Shown: positions 58,225 through 64,000 of the stretch, piece after piece
Layout of the letters: each line of letters begins with the position of its first letter
How positions within the stretch are numbered: position 1 is the first letter of the stretch
Assembly (NCBI GenBank): GCA_020226215.1
Contig: CM035236.1
Location: 57,411,057 to 57,475,056, forward strand
Source of the DNA: Sindora glabra
Taxonomy: Eukaryota; Streptophyta; Magnoliopsida; Fabales; Fabaceae
Direction: 5' to 3'
Length of the DNA stretch: 64,000 nt
Notes under the pieces: generated by a model
Told to the model about the DNA's origin: nothing
Databases searched by the model: none
The model's input: the letters and a program-made list of their open reading frames with translations, nothing else
Position numbers and translations under genes: made by a program

Positions 58225-59974
58225 TGTTAAGTTTTGGATCAAACAGCATAATGAAAAAATTAAAATTTATATTGAAGCGCACTAAAGAATGAAGTAAAAA
58301 AAGCATAAACTAGTGTTAATATTTATATCTTTGTTATATGAAACTAATTTGCCACAGAAAAATCCATTTTTGCTACAAATGATCCAATCATGAGTGCATA
58401 AATGGTTTACACTCAAAGATTCAAACAATCTCTAATCATGATTAGATCTTATGATAAATACACAAATTGGATGATCAAGAATATAGAAATAGGATTGTCA
58501 TAAATCACAAATATCATCTGAATGTCTCTATGGCATCCATATAAGTAGTCAAATACTTCAATCTAATTGAATAGGATCATATTCTCTCTCAACACAATGC
58601 TAGTTGTGGGATTTTTCTAATTATGGATCAATATCTTAGAAAAAACTCATGGCTCTCTCTATCTCATATATGATCACCATTAGTTTTTTAATATGGACTA
58701 AATATTTTTCAAATCATATGATCAATATCTTAGCTAGATATTCCTTTTTAAAAAAATTAATATATTAGCCAGATATTCCCTTTTAAAGGATTTGACTAAT
58801 TTATTTTATCTTGTAGATAAAATTCCTTTTTGATCTCTTAATAAAACTCTCTTAAAAAAGAAAATAACTTGATTATTAACCAATCTTAAATATGAATTTG
58901 GTAAATAATTAAACCATATTTAATGTCATCTAAGTATAGCCTAATCATAATGTATTATTACTTAGTGAAGCCTAATTATATTAGGCCTATCCCAATTAAG
59001 AGCCTTCATATGACTAAAAATTCCTAATTATACTATGACCTAAATATTTGATACACTCTTTATGTATGGCTTTATACATTGTTATTATATTGGTAGTTAT
59101 CCTAAAATCTTATTTTAGTATCATGGATAATAAGTGGTATCTAACAATACATTACTACCACCTAAGTAAAGAGAATGCTAATAATTCAACATAACTTTTC
59201 TATGACTAATGTTCTATATAGTTTAATCCCTTTTGTCTTGGATATCCAAGTTAAACTTGAGGCATGAAATGTTTCACTCTCTTTATAATTCAATTTATGT
59301 GTTTTTAGCTTTCTAAATAAACTAATATAAAATAAATGAATCAATATCACATATTAATTCATCTGAGCATGGTCATACATTTCATAGTCTTACTCAATCA
59401 AAGAGTCTACAAATATCACTCTTCTTACATATGAAGAATAAAATCCCATCTAGATTACTTACATCCCTCCATATGATTTATGGTATAACCAATCATCATC
59501 TTTTAGGTTAACTTTATTATAAGTGACATAAGATGACATCAAAATACATGACTTTTCATGTAAGTAACCTTAGTAACTTCAAGTTAAAGGACCATATAAA
59601 TCATTATTACTATGAGAACTACTTATAACATTCACACTGTGATCTATTTAGTATTCTTATGGTAGGTTAGTCTAGTACATTTGCTCTTTAACATATACCT
59701 ATAAGTTAACTTGTTTTCTTATATCCATGACTATGTTTATCAATTAACTTATATACTAGTCTCGATGCATTATTGTTATTCTAGTTTATAACAATACTTG
59801 ACTAAGGATATTTTAGAAATAACATAAATTATTCTAAAAATAATTATTATATTTGTTTATATTATGTAGATATAATATTAAATACAATAATTGAAATGCC
59901 TAAATAAATAAAATGTAATACAAGGTATGTACATATAATCATCCTATGATTGACTACTAGAGCATACACTAACA
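58225..59974 (-). mobile_element. Solo LTR of family C inserted in the RT gene, 1750 bp
   Basis: On the minus strand it starts TGTTAGTGTATGCTC and ends AAAACTTAACA, so its termini are TGTTA/TAACA. The flanking 5-mers on the plus strand are AGTGT (58220-58224) and AATGT (59975-59979), a target duplication with one mismatch. The RT reading frame continues precisely across it. It is homologous, inverted, to the 5' LTR at 44337-45910. It contains a tandem pair of 'gatattccttttaaa' segments at about 58738-58790. No internal sequence remains, so it is a solo LTR. Confidence 0.92.
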
Positions 59975-59979
59975 AATGT

Positions 59980-60600
59980 ATGCCAAAATAGTCTTATGGA
60001 TTCAAGTTTAGTTATTGGTGTATACATTTTATCAAAATCAATGTTTCCTTCTTAGTTGTAACCTTTTCTAATCAATCGGGCCTTGTTTCTCATAATAACT
60101 TTGTTCTTATCTAATTTGTTCTAAAAACTAACTTAGTGCTTATGACAGTATGATCTTTAGGACTTAGCACTAGTTCCTAATCTTCATATCTTCTAAATTA
60201 ATTTAATTTCTCTTACATGGCCAAAATCCAACTATCATAACTAAGGGTATCATAAATATTCTTGGTTTTAAATTAAGATTGAAAAGCCAAATGACTACAT
60301 ACATTCCTAAAAGTATGGTAAGTTACCCTTTATGAAAGATTACTAAATGCTTGATCAATTGGGTGACTCTCCATGGTATTCCATTCTCTTTATGAAGGGT
60401 TGGGAGCATTTGATATCCTTGAAATATATATGTTAGAAGAACTATCATCTTTTTTCTCATCTCTAAACTCTTTAAGTTCTTCTTTGTCTTTTTTATCTCT
60501 TTCCTTTTATAGCCAATCTTCACCTTCTTTGTCATCATCTTTATATTTGGGCATAAGTGAAAAAGATTCACTAGATACTATATGAATGGATTCTTCTACT
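59980..60600 (-). pseudogene. INT-RT linker and N-terminal RT of the SIRE-like copia element
   Basis: Broken minus frames give an acidic/basic linker (60323-60571, KYKDDDKEGEDW-type), then FRNVCSHLAFQS, DSWILAM, EELVLSPKDHTVI-like and KLVFRTN segments. The last correspond to the conserved W..AM..EL.....VWELVP...........W+F+.K region of copia RT. It ends at TKLESIR near 60010, just before the solo LTR. Numerous stops are present. The plus-strand 70-codon frame at 60373-60585 is a shadow. Confidence 0.78.
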
Positions 60601-61463
60601 ATGAAGGTTCTCTTGTTAGAAACTTAAAAGGCCTTATTACTGTAAGAATATCCAACAAATATTCCCTCATTGGCTTTTGCATAAAATTTTCCTAAATTAT
60701 CTTTTCCATTGTTATGTATAAAACACTTGTAACTAAAGACGTGAAAATGGAAAATATTAGGCTTTCTTCCTTGACAAAGCTTATAAGGAGTCTTCTTTAA
60801 AATAAGTCTAATTAAAGTTCTTTTCATTGTATAGTAAGCAATACTAATCCCTTTAACCCAACAACTTTTAGGAAGATTACAATCATTAAGCATTATTCTT
60901 GCCATCTCTTTAAAAACTCTATTCTTCCTATCAAAATTCCATTTTGTTAAGGAGTTCTTGAAGATAAAAAGTTATGGTTAATCCTATATTCATAATAAAA
61001 ACTAATAAAATCATTGTTCTCAAATTCTCCACCATGATCACTTATTAAACTTATAATTATCCTATCTCATTTTGAGTAAACTTAGCAAACTTGGCAAAAG
61101 CTTGAAAGGTGTCACTCTTATAAAGAAGGAATAATGTCTATGTGAACATAGAATAGTTATCAACAACCACTAAGACGTAGTGATTTTCACCATGGCTTTT
61201 AGTTTTTGATGGACTAATCAAGTCCATAAGGATGGGTTCAATTAGTCTAGATACAAAGATAATGTTTTTAGGTTCAAACAAATATTTTACTTGTTTCCTT
61301 TTTTAACAAGCATCACATAACCTATACTTTTCATATTTGAATTTGGAAACACCCACTATTAAGTCATTTTTAGCAAGTTTTCCAATCAAGTCCATATTTG
61401 CATGCACTAGACATTTATGCCAAAGCCATGACTTATCATTCACACTTCTAAGCACTTAGAATC
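60601..61463 (-). pseudogene. Integrase of the SIRE-like copia element
   Basis: Reading minus from 61463: a zinc-binding part (WLWHKCLVHANMDLIGKLAK, CDAC); the core with MDLISPSKTKSHGENHYVLV (first Asp); SDHGGEFENNDFISFYYEY (second Asp); the region equivalent to P.TPQQNGV.ER with stops; then MARIMLNDCNLPKSCWVKGI, KTPYKLCQGRKPNIFHFHVF and GKFYAKANEGIFVGYSYSNK, the C-terminal copia signature. It would insert the cDNA into the genome. In-frame stops and frameshifts occur between segments. Confidence 0.9.
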
Positions 61464-61841
61464 TTATTGAGGCACACAATTAATGTTTATCATGTAAATG
61501 TTTCCATTTCTTTTACCTACTAACTTAATTTGATTGTCTACCTTATTCTTCATAATGCATTTGTCTTTATCAAATGTAACGTAGTTATATCTATCACATA
61601 ATTGGCTAATACTTAAGGAATTATGTGTCAAACCCTTATCAAATAGCACATTTTCAATGTATGAGTTAAGATGTTTACTAATCTTACCTATGCTAATTAC
61701 ATTTCCTTTATAGTTGTCACCAAATGTTACATTTTCACCTTTTTTTGAAGTGAGAGAAATAAATTTTGTTCTATCATCACTCATGTGTCGAGAGCATCCA
61801 TTGTTTAAGTACCATATCTCACTTTGGGACCTTATCCACAC
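61464..61841 (-). pseudogene. Protease and pre-integrase region of the SIRE-like copia element
   Basis: The frame contains IWYLNNGCSRHMSDD at its start. Copia aspartic proteases have WYLDSGCSRHM(T/S)G here, so the catalytic Asp is Asn and the following Ser is Asn (61797-61805), which should abolish activity. Later segments VTFGDNYKGNVISIGKI, VLFDKGLTHNSLSISQLCD and YNYVTFDKDKC follow the usual copia order before the integrase. The 125-codon frame is uninterrupted, and it is the best-kept stretch of this element together with the RT box. Confidence 0.9.
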
Positions 61842-62051
61842 CTACAAAGATAGAATTACTTTCTTCTTTAAGGTACCCAAATGGTTTTAGGTCCTAAGGG
61901 GTTAGTTTCAATAGTTTTTATCTTTTTGGAACCTATTTTTCTTTCATAGCATCAAAACCATTCTTTCAAATTTTACATTCATAAATAGCATGACTTCTTT
62001 TAATAAAATAATGGCAAGTAACATTTAACCTATATCTTTTGGTTCCTTTAG
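61842..62051 (-). pseudogene. gag C-terminus with degenerate zinc knuckle
   Basis: The minus strand at 62016-61975 reads CHYFIKRSHAIYEC, a CX2CX4HX4C knuckle whose second Cys is Phe and whose Gly before His is Ser. The preceding gag sequence is cut off at 62051 by the LTR that begins at 62052. A stop shortly after the knuckle and a frame change separate it from the protease. Confidence 0.75.
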
Positions 62052-64000
62052 TGTCACGACCCAATTTTAAGCATCGTGACTGGCGTAAAGATATCTAACT
62101 AATATCCAGCCAATCAGACATCTTTATAAGCGTATAGAAAATTATATCTAACTATTTTGTAATTAAAGAGGAATATATGATAGGATCAAATAATATAAGT
62201 AAAGTAAATTGCATTGCACGTGTAATAAAAAAGCTAATATATGATATTAATATATAGTAGTGTAATAAAACTATTTATCACATACATAGATTTTAACTGT
62301 ACAGAGGATGACTCAAATATATTAATCTTTTGTTACACCATGCCCCATAGTGATTAGAAAGTTTTATGTAGCATATCAGTCCTCCATTTGGGCTCTTTGT
62401 TCTTTATCTGTAAAATAAAACAATATTGAAAAGGAGTGAGTATATAAAATACTCAGTGAGTAGCTACTCAATCTTTATTCCTATAGTTTTCCATGATCAA
62501 TTCTCTTTAATACCAAATTAGGAAGACTGGATAAATTTCCATATACTTATCTTTATTTGCATCTAATAACTAACATCTATCTTATGTGTTATGTATTAAT
62601 ATTACATTAATAAATATGGCTAGTATGGTATACAAGTTTCCTCTTTATTCTCCGGGTCAACCTTATCCTACTCACCTCTAACCTTTTCCCTCCACTTCTT
62701 GCCACCCCTTCCTTCCTTTAGAAGGATGTTGCAAGCCATTAGGCCAATTTCTTCCTCCCACATATTGCATTTAAAATGTCATATGAGTTATGAAAGACTT
62801 TTCGTGCCAATTAAGGCAAAATCATGTCAATTTGATAGAATAAAGATATGGTCAATATCAACTAGCCATTAGCATCCTCATTTATTTTCCTTGATCAATA
62901 TGACAAGTATAAATTTCACATTTAACATTAAAGAGTGTAAATCATGCCATATTTTTATAATATATCACAATTTTAATACATTTAACATTCTGTCACTCAA
63001 TCTAATCTATCACTATATTCTATGCCTTTAAGGAACATTCAAATAATTACAATAACTCAACACATTGTTCCAATCATATTCTAGTATCATTACAATGTAT
63101 TTCTAAGCATCAAATACTTAGTGTATTTCACAAATATCCATTCAACAATACTATTCACGTTTAGATTCCAGAACAGGGCAACAGAGGATATGTTACAATA
63201 AGAGACCTTTTATGACTTCTAAAACACCTCCAAAATTTCTCAAATAATTATAGGATGTTCTTAACATGTTAAATAACAAATATAAGTCCTCAGGTTTCAT
63301 AATTAATCAAGAGAATCTATCTAGAAAATCCATGAATCATACCTTTCCAAAACAGTTTCAATCTCTAGTAACACTGGAGCTCTGAAATTGTATGAATTTA
63401 TTCACCAAGGAAATGAGCTTAAAATGTCACGAAAATTGACTATGTTTTAAATAACATGGAAGGGTATCCAAGAATTTTCATGGAATTTTTACTAATCATT
63501 TAGTACCCTAATTAATTCAAGAACAGAAGTGAAATTATTCACATCCTGTTCTGGGGGAGCTGCACCTTTGTGTAGAAATGTCCCTTGTTCGAGCTTCTAA
63601 AAATTTCTAAAAATTCCCAATAAATTCTATATGTATCCTAACATCACAAGAGACTAGGAAATGGGTAGTTTTGAATTTTTAAGATGTCCTAGCATGTCCC
63701 TAAAATTTGTGGTTTAGTTCTGGATTTTTAGGAATTCCAGAAGCAAAATCAGCAAAATAATTTCTAAGCTCTTTCTATTCCATCTACACTCAAGGCTTAA
63801 CAAATGGTAATCTAATCATTCATTCATGCTAATATTGTTCTAATAACTTCAAATACAACTTAAGAACACTAGTTTTCAACACCATGCCTTCATTGCATGG
63901 CCACACACCTAGCTTCATGAAATCAAAATTCTAGAAAGCAATATTGGCAAATTTGTAATCAAAATTCAATGGGAAATTAAGTGAGTTGCTACTCACCTCT
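62052..64000 (-). mobile_element. Partial gypsy-type LTR or element, running off the window
   Basis: It begins TGTCACGACCCAATTTTAAG with CATCGTGACTGGC shortly after, similar to the TGTCATGACCTATCTTAATC...CGTGACCGGC edge at 19902. On that basis the minus strand is its reading direction and 62052 its 3' end. TGTCACGACCC termini are typical of plant gypsy LTRs. It interrupts the gag of the SIRE-like element. Sequence further in ('ctggagctctgaaattg', 'ttctgggggagctgcacc') resembles long LTRs such as the one at 2476 in style. The other end lies outside the window, so solo LTR or full element cannot be decided. Confidence 0.6.

Overview
This window looks like non-genic, repeat-dominated nuclear DNA from a flowering plant, probably a dicot. 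It is strongly AT-rich and CpG-poor. It has no operons and no recognisable host gene, and everything identifiable is a transposable element or a relic of one. The longest open frames are pieces of Ty1/copia pol and a PIF/Harbinger transposase. All coding relics carry stops, frameshifts or lost catalytic residues. I found no rRNA, tRNA, CRISPR array or convincing host promoter.

Layout. 1-8055: a large, decayed minus-strand LTR-type element, with a 5' LTR at 7455-8055, a primer-site-like sequence just inside it, a coiled-coil ORF relic, an 85-bp minisatellite and a repeat block at the window start. It is split by a 2.87-kb solo LTR (2476-5341) with a perfect AATAG target duplication. 8.8-12 kb: a truncated Harbinger-like fragment, a small MITE and a decayed LTR (10407). 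13.6-22 kb: two copies of a copia-type LTR repeat flank a minus-strand gypsy-like LTR and leader. The second copy is split by a 3.3-kb CACTA element that itself contains a solo LTR. 22.8-36 kb: a Harbinger-type MITE, a low-confidence long LTR relic, a tandem MITE dimer, a foldback MITE and a duplicated block of unknown nature. 37053-41942: a full-length PIF/Harbinger element with both TIRs, TAA duplications, a three-exon transposase and a Myb/SANT-like partner gene, all on the minus strand and broken. 42.6-43.0 kb: another foldback element.

44337-53327 (+): a copia element (Angela-like by inference) with a 1.57-kb 5' LTR, primer site, gag and pol, interrupted by a MITE-like segment plus a second copy of the repeat block from the window start. 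It ends abruptly inside RNase H at a gypsy-type LTR (53328). 55.25-62.05 kb (-): a second copia element (SIRE/Maximus-like by inference) with zinc knuckle, protease, integrase, RT and RNase H, followed downstream by an extra ORF relic. Its RT is cleanly interrupted by a solo LTR (58225-59974) of the same family as the LTR at 44337. 62052 to the end: part of another LTR.

The genes do not cooperate as a pathway. The window's content is its layering: several nests can be ordered in time from target-site duplications and continuity of the interrupted reading frames. I saw no previously undescribed biological system. The most useful observations are the exact nest junctions, the inverted LTR pair, the palindromic minisatellite, the foldback MITEs and the contrast in CpG decay between copies of one LTR family.
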